A stretch of 64,000 nt of DNA from Lentibacillus amyloliquefaciens (GTDB lineage Bacteria > Bacillota > Bacilli > Bacillales > Amphibacillaceae): NCBI RefSeq assembly GCF_001307805.1, contig NZ_CP013862.1:248001-312000 (forward strand), in the 5' to 3' direction. A model generated the notes under the pieces. The model saw only the letters and a program-made list of their open reading frames with translations, ran no database searches and had not been told where the DNA came from. Every line of letters starts with the position of its first letter. The stretch's first letter is position 1. Shown piece by piece: positions 44,858-54,707 of this stretch. The position numbers were made by a program, and so were the translations under genes.

Positions 44858-47038
44858 ATGAATAAAAACAGGAATACCAACATCATGACCGGAATTTTAA
44901 TTATATTGTTTGTTGGGGTGTTTCTACTCATATCGGGGAGGTTCCTTTACATTCAGGCAACCGGTGCAATCGATGGCGTATCACTGGAAGAATTAGCAGA
45001 AGAAAAGCGAACTGCATCTTACACCCTTGATGCAGAACGCGGCAAAATTTATGATCGAAATGGTATGACATTAGCATATGATCGCCCTACATACCGAATT
45101 CAAGCTATTGTCAGCGAGTCACATACGCAAAATGAAGATGAACCAATGCATGTCGATAATCCGGAAGAAGTTGCAAAGAAGCTGGCTCCTTTACTGGATG
45201 CGGATGAAGGTTATCTGTTGGAGCAGCTGAATGAAGGCATTAATAACGACCAGTTCCAAGTAGAATTCGGCAATGCGGGCAAAGAAATCTCACAAGAAAC
45301 AAAGGAAGAGATTGAGGCATTGGGACTTTCCGGCATTAATTTTGTCGAAGAGCCTATCCGCTATTATCCCAATGGCATGTTTGCTTCACAGATTATCGGG
45401 TTTGCACAAAAAAATGATGGCGTCATCAGTGGTGTAACTGGTATTGAAAATGAAATGAACGACCTGCTAAGTGGAGATGACGGCTCTATTTCGTACGAAC
45501 GTGATCAGTATAACACGAAATTATTAAATCCAAATGAAGTCGTCAAAGAACCGGAAGATGGCGGAGATGTTTACTTGACGATTGACCAGAAAATACAGAC
45601 ACTGCTTGAAGACACTATGACACAAATGAATAACGAGTACAGTCCTGAGCGTATGACCGCAATTGTCATGGACCCGAAAACCGGTGAAGTGCTGGCTATG
45701 AGCAACCGGCCAAGCTATAACCCGAATAACCTGAAAGATGTGGAAAATTGGTACAATGATGCGATTTCCACACCTGTTGAACCGGGCTCAACAGTGAAGA
45801 TGTTCACATGGGCAGCTGCAATTGAAGAAGGTGTTTATAACGGAGATGAATGGTATAAATCAGGCAAGTATCAAATCAGTGATCGCGTAAGTCCGGTCAG
45901 AGACCATAATGGCGGTGAAGGCTGGGGCTCCATAACGTATGATGAGGGCTTTGCCCGTTCTTCAAACGTGGCCGCTTCCAAACTTGTATGGGAAAAGATC
46001 GGAACCGAGACATATTTGGATTACTGGAATGCGTTTGATTTTGATGAAAAAACAGGCATCGATTTACCTGGGGAAGAAGCCGGACAACTTGTTTATAACT
46101 ACCCGCGGGATAAAATCACAACATCCTTCGGTCAAGCAAGTACCATAACTCCAATTCAGCAAATGAAAGCTGCAACAGCGATCGCAAATGATGGAAAGAT
46201 GGTCAAACCGTATGTTATTTCAAAAACAAAGAATCCAAATTCCAATAAGACAATTGATGAAAAATCAACTGAAGTTGTCTCAGAACCAATTTCGAAAGAG
46301 ACTTCCGACCAAGTGATGGATTTGCTGGGCTCAGTCATTTCATCCGAACATGGGACAGGGAAAGAATATCAGCTCGAAGACTATTCCGTTGCAGGCAAAA
46401 CGGGCACAGCCCAAATATCTGAAAATGGAAGCTACTTGACCGGCCATGGCAACTATATGTATTCATTCCTTGGCATGGCGCCGAAAGAAGATCCGCAGCT
46501 GATGATGTTTGTGTCTGTCAAACAGCCTGACATTAAAGCAACTGAAACCGGTTCGGTTCCTCTTTCATTTATCTTCAAAAATGTCATGAAAAATAGCTTG
46601 CATTATTTGGATATCGAACCTGACAAAGAAGAAGCCGAACAAATTGAAAGCGTGCAGCTGCCGAAAATGATTGATCAGGAAACATCTCAAGTAAAAAACC
46701 AGTTGACCGATAGTGGTTTGAATGTTTCCGTCATCGGGTCGGGAAATACCATCACCAAAGCCAGTGCCAGTGAAGGTGAAGAGCTGCTGCCGGGTGACAG
46801 AATCATTCTGGTAACGGATGAGCCGAAAATGGTGGACATTAGTGGCTGGTCACTGCGGGATGTCCTTGAATTATCTGATTTGATGGGGCTTAAGCTCGAA
46901 CCAATGGGAAATGGCTATGTGGCGACACAAAACATTGAAGAAGGCACACCAATTGAAAAAGGTGACTATTTAGGAGTTGAGCTCAAGCCGCCGCAAGCTG
47001 ACGAGGAACAAACAGAAGAACAAACACAAGACAATTAA
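44858..47038 (+). CDS. pbpB: Penicillin-binding protein 2B (septal transpeptidase)
   Basis: The 726-residue class B PBP has a short N-terminal anchor (MTGILIILFVGVFLLISGRF), a dimerisation/pedestal domain opening ERGKIYDRNGMTLAYD, and a transpeptidase domain with STVK (EPGSTVKMFTW), SSN (FARSSNVAASKL) and KTGT (VAGKTGTAQI). Two PASTA repeats end it (LPKMIDQETSQVKNQL..., MVDISGWSLRDVLELSDLMG). It cross-links septal peptidoglycan with FtsW. The C-terminal tail is Glu/Gln rich. Confidence 0.95.
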   Translation: MNKNRNTNIMTGILIILFVGVFLLISGRFLYIQATGAIDGVSLEELAEEKRTASYTLDAERGKIYDRNGMTLAYDRPTYRIQAIVSESHTQNEDEPMHVDNPEEVAKKLAPLLDADEGYLLEQLNEGINNDQFQVEFGNAGKEISQETKEEIEALGLSGINFVEEPIRYYPNGMFASQIIGFAQKNDGVISGVTGIENEMNDLLSGDDGSISYERDQYNTKLLNPNEVVKEPEDGGDVYLTIDQKIQTLLEDTMTQMNNEYSPERMTAIVMDPKTGEVLAMSNRPSYNPNNLKDVENWYNDAISTPVEPGSTVKMFTWAAAIEEGVYNGDEWYKSGKYQISDRVSPVRDHNGGEGWGSITYDEGFARSSNVAASKLVWEKIGTETYLDYWNAFDFDEKTGIDLPGEEAGQLVYNYPRDKITTSFGQASTITPIQQMKAATAIANDGKMVKPYVISKTKNPNSNKTIDEKSTEVVSEPISKETSDQVMDLLGSVISSEHGTGKEYQLEDYSVAGKTGTAQISENGSYLTGHGNYMYSFLGMAPKEDPQLMMFVSVKQPDIKATETGSVPLSFIFKNVMKNSLHYLDIEPDKEEAEQIESVQLPKMIDQETSQVKNQLTDSGLNVSVIGSGNTITKASASEGEELLPGDRIILVTDEPKMVDISGWSLRDVLELSDLMGLKLEPMGNGYVATQNIEEGTPIEKGDYLGVELKPPQADEEQTEEQTQDN

Positions 47039-47053
47039 GCGAAACCTAAGTGT

Positions 47054-47088
47054 GCCACGTCCTGCAGAAATTGCAGGGCGTGGCTCCC
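47054..47088 (+). terminator. Stem-loop between pbpB and spoVD (partial terminator or attenuator)
   Basis: GCCACGTCCTGCA pairs with TGCAGGGCGTGGC (one G-U pair) around GAAAT, followed by TCCCTTTT. The tail is only partly T-rich, so partial read-through into spoVD is likely. Confidence 0.6.
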
Positions 47089-47174
47089 TTTTGCTGTCAG
47101 TCATGTTCTATTCCTTTTTTTGTGTTCATATAGTGGATACAAGCCTACGTATGATTATGAAAAGGGGAAGGAAA

Positions 47175-49109
47175 ATGAAACGCGTATCTTCAGTAACTGT
47201 ACGAAAACGAATCATAGCGGTTTTTTTGGTGGGTCTGTTGGTATTTACAATTATCGACGTGCGGCTGGGTTATGTCCAGTTTGTCATTGGTGATGAGCTG
47301 ATGAATCTTGCCGATGAATCCTGGAGCAGGGATATAACGTTCGAGCCTGAGCGCGGCAAAATATTGGACAGGCATGGTGAAGTGCTGGCAGAAAATGTAT
47401 CAGCTCCTTCTGTGATCGTTGTTCCCAATCAAGTGAAAAATCCCCAGAAAACAGCAAATGATATAGCCGATGTGTTAAATATCTCAGAACAGAATGCGTA
47501 TGATTATGTGACGAAAAATGCTGTTTACACGCGCGTTCACCCTGAAGGCAGAAAGATAACAGAAGAACAGGAGCAGGCCTTCAGAAGATTGAATCTTGAC
47601 GGTGTGTATCTTGCGAAGGATTCAAAACGCCACTATCCTTTTGATGACTATTTATCCCACGTGTTGGGTTTTGCCGGGATTGACAATCAGGGACTTATGG
47701 GACTTGAGCTTTTTTATAATGACCGCCTAAACGGGGAAGAAGGAAGTTTGTCGTTTTATTCAGATGCCAAAGGTAGAGAACTGGATCAGCTGGCTGATGA
47801 TTATGAAGCACCTGAAGATGGGCTGAATTTGAAAACGACAATTGACTCCAAAGTACAGACGATTATGGAGCGTGAACTGGATCTTGCCGAGTCGCAGTAT
47901 AACCCCGATGGTGCCATGGCAATTGCTGTGGACCCTGATACGGGAGGCGTTATGGGAATGGCCACACGTCCTAATTTTCATCCGGAAAATTATCAGAATG
48001 TGGACTCCGAGATATATGACCGGAATTTGCCGATATGGAGTACATTTGAACCGGGTTCAACTTTTAAAATTATTACATTAGCAGCTGCTTTGGAGGAAGA
48101 AATGGTGGACCTTGAAGAAGATCATTTTCATGATGACGGGGATATCTCAGTGGGCGGAACGGAACTGCACTGCTGGAAAGGCGGCGGTCATGGTCAGCAA
48201 AGTTATCTGGAGGTCGTGCAGAACTCCTGTAACCCTGGGTTTGTACAGATGGGATCAGAACTTGGCAAGGAAAAATTATTCAGTTATATAAACGATTTTG
48301 GATTTGGACAGAAAACCGGGATTGACTTGCGCGGTGAAGGGAATGGCATTTTATTTGACCCGGATGATATAGGTCCGGTTGAGCTTGGAACGACTTCATT
48401 TGGGCAAGGGGTTTCAGTAACACCGATCCAACAGGTAATGGCTGTGGCAGCTGCTGTTAATGGCGGCAAGTTATACGAACCCTCTATCGCCAAAAAGTGG
48501 ATTGATCCGAAGACAGACAAGGTTGTTGATACAATTGAACCGGAATTGAAAGAGCGGGTGATTTCCGAGTCAACATCGGAAGAAATCCGTTATGCGCTTG
48601 AGAGCGTTGTGGCTGAAGGTACCGGTCGTCCAGCGTACGTAGATGGCTATCGTGTCGGCGGCAAAACAGGCACCGCCCAGAAAGTAGGGCCTGACGGTAA
48701 TTACTTGGCGAATAACTATGTTGTATCATTTATGGGATTCGCCCCTGCTGATGATCCGGAGATTGTGGTTTATGTGGCACTTGATAACCCGCAAGGTACA
48801 GTACAGTTCGGTGGACCAGTAGTCGGACCAATCGTCGGAACCATAATCGGGGACAGTCTGCGGGCAATGGGCGTGGAACCGAGCGAGGATGGACCTGAGA
48901 AAGAATATACCTGGCCGGAACAGCCACCTGTTGAAGTGCCGGATCTGATCGGTATGAGAAAGGAAGATTTAATTGAATATCAGACGAACCTCTCAATTGA
49001 ATCAAGCGGATCAGGGGACTATATTATTGACCAGGAGCCAAGCCCCGGAACTAAGGTTGATCAGGGGCAAACAGTAAGAATTTATTTATCTGATAAAAAT
49101 TCATCGTGA
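47175..49109 (+). CDS. spoVD: Sporulation-specific penicillin-binding protein SpoVD
   Basis: The 644-residue class B transpeptidase makes the spore cortex together with the glycosyltransferase SpoVE. Signal anchor RIIAVFLVGLLVFTIIDV; pedestal ERGKILDRHGEVLAEN; STFK (EPGSTFKIITL), SCN (QNSCNPGFVQM) and KTGT (GGKTGTAQK); a single C-terminal PASTA domain (VPDLIGMRKEDLIEYQ). One PASTA rather than two separates it from PBP2B. ATG 47175 has AGGGGAAGG 8 bases upstream; earlier in-frame ATGs (47151, 47157) lack a site. Confidence 0.94.
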   Translation: MKRVSSVTVRKRIIAVFLVGLLVFTIIDVRLGYVQFVIGDELMNLADESWSRDITFEPERGKILDRHGEVLAENVSAPSVIVVPNQVKNPQKTANDIADVLNISEQNAYDYVTKNAVYTRVHPEGRKITEEQEQAFRRLNLDGVYLAKDSKRHYPFDDYLSHVLGFAGIDNQGLMGLELFYNDRLNGEEGSLSFYSDAKGRELDQLADDYEAPEDGLNLKTTIDSKVQTIMERELDLAESQYNPDGAMAIAVDPDTGGVMGMATRPNFHPENYQNVDSEIYDRNLPIWSTFEPGSTFKIITLAAALEEEMVDLEEDHFHDDGDISVGGTELHCWKGGGHGQQSYLEVVQNSCNPGFVQMGSELGKEKLFSYINDFGFGQKTGIDLRGEGNGILFDPDDIGPVELGTTSFGQGVSVTPIQQVMAVAAAVNGGKLYEPSIAKKWIDPKTDKVVDTIEPELKERVISESTSEEIRYALESVVAEGTGRPAYVDGYRVGGKTGTAQKVGPDGNYLANNYVVSFMGFAPADDPEIVVYVALDNPQGTVQFGGPVVGPIVGTIIGDSLRAMGVEPSEDGPEKEYTWPEQPPVEVPDLIGMRKEDLIEYQTNLSIESSGSGDYIIDQEPSPGTKVDQGQTVRIYLSDKNSS

Positions 49110-49133
49110 ACAGCTTATAAATCTGCTATAATA

Positions 49134-49164
49134 CATTCAGCGGATTGGTTTAATCCGCTGAATG
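49134..49164. promoter_or_regulatory. Perfect 13-bp stem-loop between spoVD and murE
   Basis: CATTCAGCGGATT (49134-49146) pairs with AATCCGCTGAATG (49152-49164) around GGTTT. There is no T-run, so it is not a plain terminator; a TATAAT box lies just before it at 49126-49131. Confidence 0.6.
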
Positions 49165-49216
49165 TCAGTGTCATTTTAATAAATCAGTTAGTCTAAATAA
49201 GAATAGGATGTTTGAA

Positions 49217-50686
49217 ATGAACTTATCGAAATTGCTTTCGGTGCTGCCATTTTATGATACTTCAGCACCTATTGACGACATAACAATCAATCAAATTGAG
49301 GCAGATTCCAGAAAAGTGAATAAAGGAAGTCTGTTTGTTTGTATAGAAGGTTTTACGGTTGATGGCCATGATTTTGTTCATCAGGCAGTTGAAAATGGCG
49401 CTTCTGCAATCCTTGCGGGAAAAGATGTAAATGCTTCGGTTCCGGTTATTCGCGTTAGTGACACGTCCAAATCAATGGCGATTGTGGCTTCAAAGTTTTA
49501 TGGCTATCCAACTCGACAGCTGCCGCTCATTGGTGTAACCGGTACGAATGGCAAAACGACTACCACTTATTTACTTGAATCAATATTTAACCAGTATAAC
49601 CGGAAAACAGGGCTTATTGGGACCATCCAGATGAAAATCGGGGATGAAGTCTATCCTGTACATAATACAACGCCTGATGCACTGAGTTTACAAAAAACTT
49701 TTGATAAGATGAACCGGGAAAATGTGAAGACTGCCATCATGGAAGTATCTTCCCACGCTCTTGATATGGGACGTGTTAACGGGTGCGAGTTTGATATTGC
49801 CGTGTTTACGAATTTATCCCAGGATCATTTGGACTATCATGCGGATATGAAAGATTATCTGCATGCTAAAAGTCTTTTGTTTGCCCAGTTAGGGAATACT
49901 TATGATGAGGAAAACAAGAAATTTGCAGTCATTAATCAGGATGACCCGCATCATTCAGTTCTGGAAAAAAGCACTGCACAGCATGTCGTCACTTACGGTC
50001 TTGATAGTGACGCACAGGTGAAGGCGACAGATATAAACCTGGAGGTAACGAAAACCGAATTTACAATGGTTACACCGGCAGGTTCGACCCGAATAAAAGT
50101 GAGTCTGATCGGCAAGTTCAATGTTTATAATATGCTTGCTGCAAGTGCGGCTGCCGTAAGTGCCGGTGTTCCGCTGAATATGATTAAGGCTGCGCTTGAA
50201 AATGTTCAAGGTGTTGACGGTCGTTTTCAGCCGGTAGATGATAATCAGGATTTCGCGACTGTAGTGGACTATGCGCATACACCTGACTCACTGGAGAATG
50301 TGCTGGAGACCATTAAAGAATTTGCGGAAAACAAGGTGTATGTCGTGGTGGGTTGCGGCGGTGATCGTGATAAAACAAAACGGCCGCTCATGGCTTCGGT
50401 TGCCATGCAATATGCTGACAAAGCTGTTTTCACTTCTGATAATCCGCGTACGGAAGATGCGCAAGCTATTTTGAATGATATGACAGAAGGGCTCCAAGGC
50501 GATCATTACACGGTTATCGAGAACCGGCGGGATGCCATTTTTCATGCCGTTGGTGAAGCGGAAAAAGGTGATATCATATTAATTGCCGGAAAAGGTCATG
50601 AAACCTATCAGGAAATTGGGCATACCCGATACGATTTTGATGACCGCATAACAGCAAAAGAAGCCATTCAGCAAAAGGTTCAATAA
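49217..50686 (+). CDS. murE: UDP-MurNAc-L-Ala-D-Glu:meso-diaminopimelate ligase
   Basis: The ~489-residue Mur ligase adds meso-DAP to the stem peptide. ATP-binding GVTGTNGKTTTTYLLES, carbamylated-lysine/active region NTTPDALSLQK and SSHALDMGRVNG, and the DNPR motif (FTSDNPRTEDAQ), which selects meso-DAP over lysine. ATG 49217 (opening MNLSKLLSVLPFY, family-like) is preferred over the ATG at 49208, which carries the AGGATG that would serve as ribosome site. Hairpins lie both upstream and downstream. Confidence 0.95.
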   Translation: MNLSKLLSVLPFYDTSAPIDDITINQIEADSRKVNKGSLFVCIEGFTVDGHDFVHQAVENGASAILAGKDVNASVPVIRVSDTSKSMAIVASKFYGYPTRQLPLIGVTGTNGKTTTTYLLESIFNQYNRKTGLIGTIQMKIGDEVYPVHNTTPDALSLQKTFDKMNRENVKTAIMEVSSHALDMGRVNGCEFDIAVFTNLSQDHLDYHADMKDYLHAKSLLFAQLGNTYDEENKKFAVINQDDPHHSVLEKSTAQHVVTYGLDSDAQVKATDINLEVTKTEFTMVTPAGSTRIKVSLIGKFNVYNMLAASAAAVSAGVPLNMIKAALENVQGVDGRFQPVDDNQDFATVVDYAHTPDSLENVLETIKEFAENKVYVVVGCGGDRDKTKRPLMASVAMQYADKAVFTSDNPRTEDAQAILNDMTEGLQGDHYTVIENRRDAIFHAVGEAEKGDIILIAGKGHETYQEIGHTRYDFDDRITAKEAIQQKVQ

Positions 50687-50702
50687 GAAGGCTGAAAAAA
50701 AC

Positions 50703-50756
50703 AATCCTAAGCCCTATACCTGATAGCCGCCATCGTACAGCGGCCCGCACAGGATT
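50703..50756. promoter_or_regulatory. Stem-loop between murE and murF
   Basis: AATCCT (50703-50708) and AGGATT (50751-50756) close a structure with an inner GCCGC/GCGGC stem (about 50726-50744). No T-run follows directly, so it may be an RNA-processing or tuning element. Confidence 0.45.
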
Positions 50757-50796
50757 TTGAACGTTTTTAAGAAATGAAAGCTAAGGAGAATCAGGA

Positions 50797-52167
50797 ATGT
50801 TATTTACGACAAAATGGCTTGCAGCTATTTTTGATGACTTAAACGGAAATGCAAGTGATTCAATAAAGATTAATGAGGTAACAACTGATAGTCGGAAAAA
50901 AACGCATCAGTCGCTCTTCATTCCGTTAGTCGGTGAAAAGTTTGACGGTCATCATTATATGAAAGAAGCGTTCAACCAGGGAGCAGTCGCTGCAATCTGG
51001 GATAAAACGAAAGAAGTGCCTGATTTTTTACCCCAGGATTTTCCGTTGTTTTTTGTTGACGATACGCTGGCTGCCATGCAGAAACTCGCGACATGTTACC
51101 GCGGGAGTGTGGATCCTGCTGTCATCGGCGTAACGGGATCGAATGGCAAGACAACGACTAAAGATCTGATCGCTGCAGTGATTGCTCCATCAATTAAAAC
51201 GCATTATACGAAAGGTAATTTGAATAATCAAATCGGTGTGCCATTGACGATTTTGTCCATGCCTGCTGATACAAAAGCACTGGTAGTTGAGATGGGTATG
51301 AATCACTTCGGCGAGATTGAAACGTTGAGCAAAATAGCAAAACCCGATTATGCTGTGATCACGAATATCGGCGAGTCACACATTGAATACTTGGGTTCAA
51401 GAGAGGGCATCGCCAAGGCGAAAATGGAAATTGCTCAAGGGCTGAGTGATGAGGGACATTTATTGATTGATGGCGACGAAGCACTGTTAAGGCAGTCTCG
51501 TTATCAAAATTCTGTCATCACTTGCGGCTTTGAACTAACCAATGATGTGCACATACAAAATGTTAAATTATTTCAGGATTCTACACGGTTTCAGCTTTCA
51601 GACGGTGAGGAATATACGCTTCCATTGCTGGGAAGCCATCATGCGCTGAACGCTTCCTTTGCCGTAACGATTGCCACACTGCTCGGCATTGAAAAACCGA
51701 CTATTAAGCAAGCATTGACCAGTCTGGAATTAACATCAATGCGGTTTGAAATGCTCGCGGGCAAAAACGGTTCATCAATTATCAATGATGCATATAATGC
51801 TTCGCCAACATCAATGAAGGCAAGTGTGAATGTTGTGAAAGAACTGGAAGGATTTAAGCAAAAAGTGCTTGTGTTAGGGGATATATTTGAACTTGGCGAT
51901 CAATCGAAATCTCTTCATCAAACAGTTGCTGACAGCATTGATGATTCATTTGACGCTGTTTTTACACTTGGAGAGGATTCATTGGAAATTACGTTACTTG
52001 TAAAGAAACGCTACCAAACAATTGATTGCAGGCATTTTACTTCCAGAGAAAAATTATCTATAGCACTGAAAGACTATTTAAAAGAACGTACATTAATTTT
52101 ATTTAAAGCCTCAAGGGGCATGCAATTCGAGACATTTGTCACTGAAGCTGCTGAGCAGTCGGAATAG
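50797..52167 (+). CDS. murF: UDP-MurNAc-tripeptide:D-alanyl-D-alanine ligase
   Basis: The 456-residue Mur ligase attaches D-Ala-D-Ala to complete the pentapeptide. [45 protein letters not shown] and INDAYNASPTSMKASV are MurF signatures. In B. subtilis murF is outside this cluster with ddl; here it sits between murE and mraY as in many other bacteria. AAGGAG lies upstream of the ATG. Confidence 0.95.
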   Translation: MLFTTKWLAAIFDDLNGNASDSIKINEVTTDSRKKTHQSLFIPLVGEKFDGHHYMKEAFNQGAVAAIWDKTKEVPDFLPQDFPLFFVDDTLAAMQKLATCYRGSVDPAVIGVTGSNGKTTTKDLIAAVIAPSIKTHYTKGNLNNQIGVPLTILSMPADTKALVVEMGMNHFGEIETLSKIAKPDYAVITNIGESHIEYLGSREGIAKAKMEIAQGLSDEGHLLIDGDEALLRQSRYQNSVITCGFELTNDVHIQNVKLFQDSTRFQLSDGEEYTLPLLGSHHALNASFAVTIATLLGIEKPTIKQALTSLELTSMRFEMLAGKNGSSIINDAYNASPTSMKASVNVVKELEGFKQKVLVLGDIFELGDQSKSLHQTVADSIDDSFDAVFTLGEDSLEITLLVKKRYQTIDCRHFTSREKLSIALKDYLKERTLILFKASRGMQFETFVTEAAEQSE

Positions 52168-52200
52168 GCATGGACGGTTGCTGTAAGAGGAGGAAAAATC

Positions 52201-53187
52201 GTGAATATTTACGTTTTAATGATGACCATCGCAATAGCATTTCTGATCACCGTCCTGTTGTCACCAATTTTCATTCCATTTTTACGCCGTTTGAAGTTTG
52301 GTCAAAGCATCCGGGAAGAGGGCCCAAAGTCACATATCAAAAAAACAGGAACACCGACGATGGGCGGCATCATGATTGTTATAAGTGTCATCATCACGAC
52401 AATTATTATGTCCGGCAAATATAGTTCCGGATCAATGGGTTATGAAATGTGGCTTCTTATTTTTGTAATGGCCGGATATGGCATCCTGGGATTTTTAGAT
52501 GATTTTATTAAGGTTGCGATGAAACGGAACCTTGGCTTAACATCTAAACAAAAAATGATTGGACAATTAGGAATAGCACTTGTGTTTTATCTTATTTTAC
52601 ACGTCAATGATTATGCTACTTATATCCAAATCCCGGGAACATCCATTCAATGGGAACTGGGATGGGGATACGCACTGCTGACTATTGTAATGCTTGTAGG
52701 AGCTTCCAATGCCGTCAACCTGACCGATGGGCTTGATGGACTGCTTGCCGGTACAGCGGCCATTGCATTTGGGGCCTTTGGTGTTTTGGCCTGGTATGGT
52801 TTCCCGCAAAGTGAAGTGACTATCTTTTCACTGGCAGCGGTCGGCGCATTGCTCGGTTTTTTGGTGTTTAATGCTCATCCGGCCAAGGTTTTCATGGGTG
52901 ACACCGGTTCGCTGGCATTGGGCGGGGCCCTTGGCGCCATTGCTATTTTGACGAAAATGGAGATTATCCTGATTATTGTCGGCGGTGTATTTGTTATCGA
53001 AACCCTGTCGGTTATTATTCAGGTCATTTCATATAAGACAAGGGGCAAACGCGTATTTAAAATGAGCCCGCTGCACCATCATTATGAACTGCTTGGGTGG
53101 TCAGAATGGCGTGTTGTGACAACTTTCTGGCTGATAGGTCTGATTTTCGCAGCGCTTGGGGTATATATAGAGGTGTGGATAGCTTGA
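52201..53187 (+). CDS. mraY: Phospho-N-acetylmuramoyl-pentapeptide transferase
   Basis: The 328-residue, ten-helix enzyme moves phospho-MurNAc-pentapeptide to undecaprenyl phosphate (lipid I). [14 protein letters not shown], the Asp-rich [25 protein letters not shown] and [13 protein letters not shown] carry its active-site aspartates and the HHH motif. GTG start at 52201, with GAGGAGG 9 bases upstream. Its TGA overlaps the TTG start of murD. Confidence 0.96.
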   Translation: MNIYVLMMTIAIAFLITVLLSPIFIPFLRRLKFGQSIREEGPKSHIKKTGTPTMGGIMIVISVIITTIIMSGKYSSGSMGYEMWLLIFVMAGYGILGFLDDFIKVAMKRNLGLTSKQKMIGQLGIALVFYLILHVNDYATYIQIPGTSIQWELGWGYALLTIVMLVGASNAVNLTDGLDGLLAGTAAIAFGAFGVLAWYGFPQSEVTIFSLAAVGALLGFLVFNAHPAKVFMGDTGSLALGGALGAIAILTKMEIILIIVGGVFVIETLSVIIQVISYKTRGKRVFKMSPLHHHYELLGWSEWRVVTTFWLIGLIFAALGVYIEVWIA

Positions 53188-54533
53188 AAGAACTAACGAA
53201 CTTCCCTTATCATCATGTGCTTGTATTAGGTTTGGCGAAGAGTGGTACCGCCGCTGCCAGACTATTGTTAAACAGCGGACGAAGTGTAAGGGTGAATGAT
53301 AAAAATACAAGTGACACAGATCCGGTTGCAGAAGAGTTAAACGCACTCGGAGCAGAAGTTGTAACAGGTTCTCATCCGTTATCTGTGTTGGATGATATCG
53401 ACATCATCGTGAAAAATCCGGGTATCCCTTACGAAACACCTTTGCTGGAGGAAGCCTTTAAGCGGGGGATACCGATTATTACTGAAATCGAACTCGCCGG
53501 TAATCTATCTGAAACTGAGATAATCGGCATAACAGGGTCAAACGGGAAGACGACGACGACAACTTTGACCGCTGAATTGCTTAATGAAAGTCAAAAACCG
53601 GCAAAAATCGCCGGAAATATTGGTTTTGCAGCAACAGAAGTCGGCCAATCATTGGAACAACATGAGAAAATGGTGTTGGAGTTATCCTCATTTCAATTGC
53701 TGGGTGTCAAAACATTCAAACCCCGCATCGCTGCTTTGTTGAATATTTTTCAAGCTCATCTTGATTATCATAAAACATTTGAAAACTATAGAAATGCCAA
53801 ATGCAACATATTTATGAATCAGACAGAAGAGGATTTCCTGATTTATAACGCGGATAATCCGACTGTTGCAGAAGCTGTAAAAGAAGCAAAATCAACGAAG
53901 ATTCCATTTTCCTTGAATAAACAAGTCGAAAATGGCGCGTGGGCAGATGATACGGGTATTTACTTTAAGAACGAAAAACTGATTGAGAAACATGATATTG
54001 TGCTTGATGGCGACCATAATTTGGAAAATATTCTTGCCGCTATTTGTGCAGCCAAATTAAGCGGTGCTTCCAATCAAGCGATATACAACGTGTTAACAAC
54101 CTTTAAAGGCGTCCGTCACAGGCTTCAGTTTGTCAGTAATGTCAACGGCCGTTTATTTTATAATGACTCTAAAGCGACGAATATCCTGGCGACACAAAAG
54201 GCATTAACTTCTTTCAAACAGCCGGTTGTTCTGATTGCCGGAGGGCTTGATCGCGGCAATGAATTTGATGACTTAATCCCCTATATGGAAAATTTGAAAG
54301 CTGCCATTCTAATAGGTGAAACAAAAGAAAAACTTGCTCTTGTTGCGCACAAAGCAGGTGTACCTGTCATTGAAACTGCTGAGAGCATGAGTGATGCTGT
54401 TGAGGCGGCCTATAATCTTTCGGATCGTGATGATGTTGTTTTGCTGTCTCCAGCATGCGCAAGCTGGGATCAGTATAAAACCTTTGAACAAAGAGGTGAC
54501 ATGTTTATACAAGCCGTGCATACATTATTGTAG
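53184..54533 (+). CDS. murD: UDP-MurNAc-L-alanine:D-glutamate ligase
   Basis: The 449-residue Mur ligase adds D-glutamate. [61 protein letters not shown] and [15 protein letters not shown] are typical. The start is TTG 53184, overlapping the mraY stop (TTGA), with GAGGTG 8 bases upstream. Its last codons form one arm of a 16-bp inverted repeat. Confidence 0.95.
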   Translation: MKELTNFPYHHVLVLGLAKSGTAAARLLLNSGRSVRVNDKNTSDTDPVAEELNALGAEVVTGSHPLSVLDDIDIIVKNPGIPYETPLLEEAFKRGIPIITEIELAGNLSETEIIGITGSNGKTTTTTLTAELLNESQKPAKIAGNIGFAATEVGQSLEQHEKMVLELSSFQLLGVKTFKPRIAALLNIFQAHLDYHKTFENYRNAKCNIFMNQTEEDFLIYNADNPTVAEAVKEAKSTKIPFSLNKQVENGAWADDTGIYFKNEKLIEKHDIVLDGDHNLENILAAICAAKLSGASNQAIYNVLTTFKGVRHRLQFVSNVNGRLFYNDSKATNILATQKALTSFKQPVVLIAGGLDRGNEFDDLIPYMENLKAAILIGETKEKLALVAHKAGVPVIETAESMSDAVEAAYNLSDRDDVVLLSPACASWDQYKTFEQRGDMFIQAVHTLL

Positions 54534-54550
54534 GGGCTTGTATAAACATG
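54500..54550. repeat. 16-bp perfect inverted repeat spanning the murD stop
   Basis: CATGTTTATACAAGCC (54500-54515, inside murD) and GGCTTGTATAAACATG (54535-54550, after the stop) are exact complements with a 19-base loop containing the TAG. No T-run follows. Confidence 0.85.
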
Positions 54551-54660
54551 AGACAACATTCAGTTACCAATCATCCTGGACAGCAGCTGAAATCTCACGA
54601 TATGCTGTGTGGTGAACCTGGATGTTACCAGAAGAGCTTTTAAAAACTATTTAAGTCAGT

Positions 54661-54707
54661 AAAAAAGCCCCTATTCCAAAATAATCTGGATGTGGGGTGT
54701 TTTTTTG
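54661..54707 (+). promoter_or_regulatory. Terminator-like hairpin containing the spoVE ribosome-binding site
   Basis: A-run plus GCCCC (54667-54671) and TCCA (54675-54678) pair with TGGA (54687-54690 region) and GGGG (54694-54697), followed by TTTTTTT at 54700-54706. The GGGGTG arm is the only plausible ribosome site for spoVE, whose TTG start uses the last T of the run. Confidence 0.6.

Noticed and set aside
46977..47174. Extended N-terminus for SpoVD overlapping the end of pbpB
   Set aside because: The extra residues are not conserved-looking, overlap pbpB in another frame and a hairpin, and ATG 47175 has a strong, well spaced ribosome site.
49126..49131. TATAAT as a dedicated murE promoter
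   Set aside because: No acceptable -35 box lies 16-18 bases upstream, so a promoter was not called.
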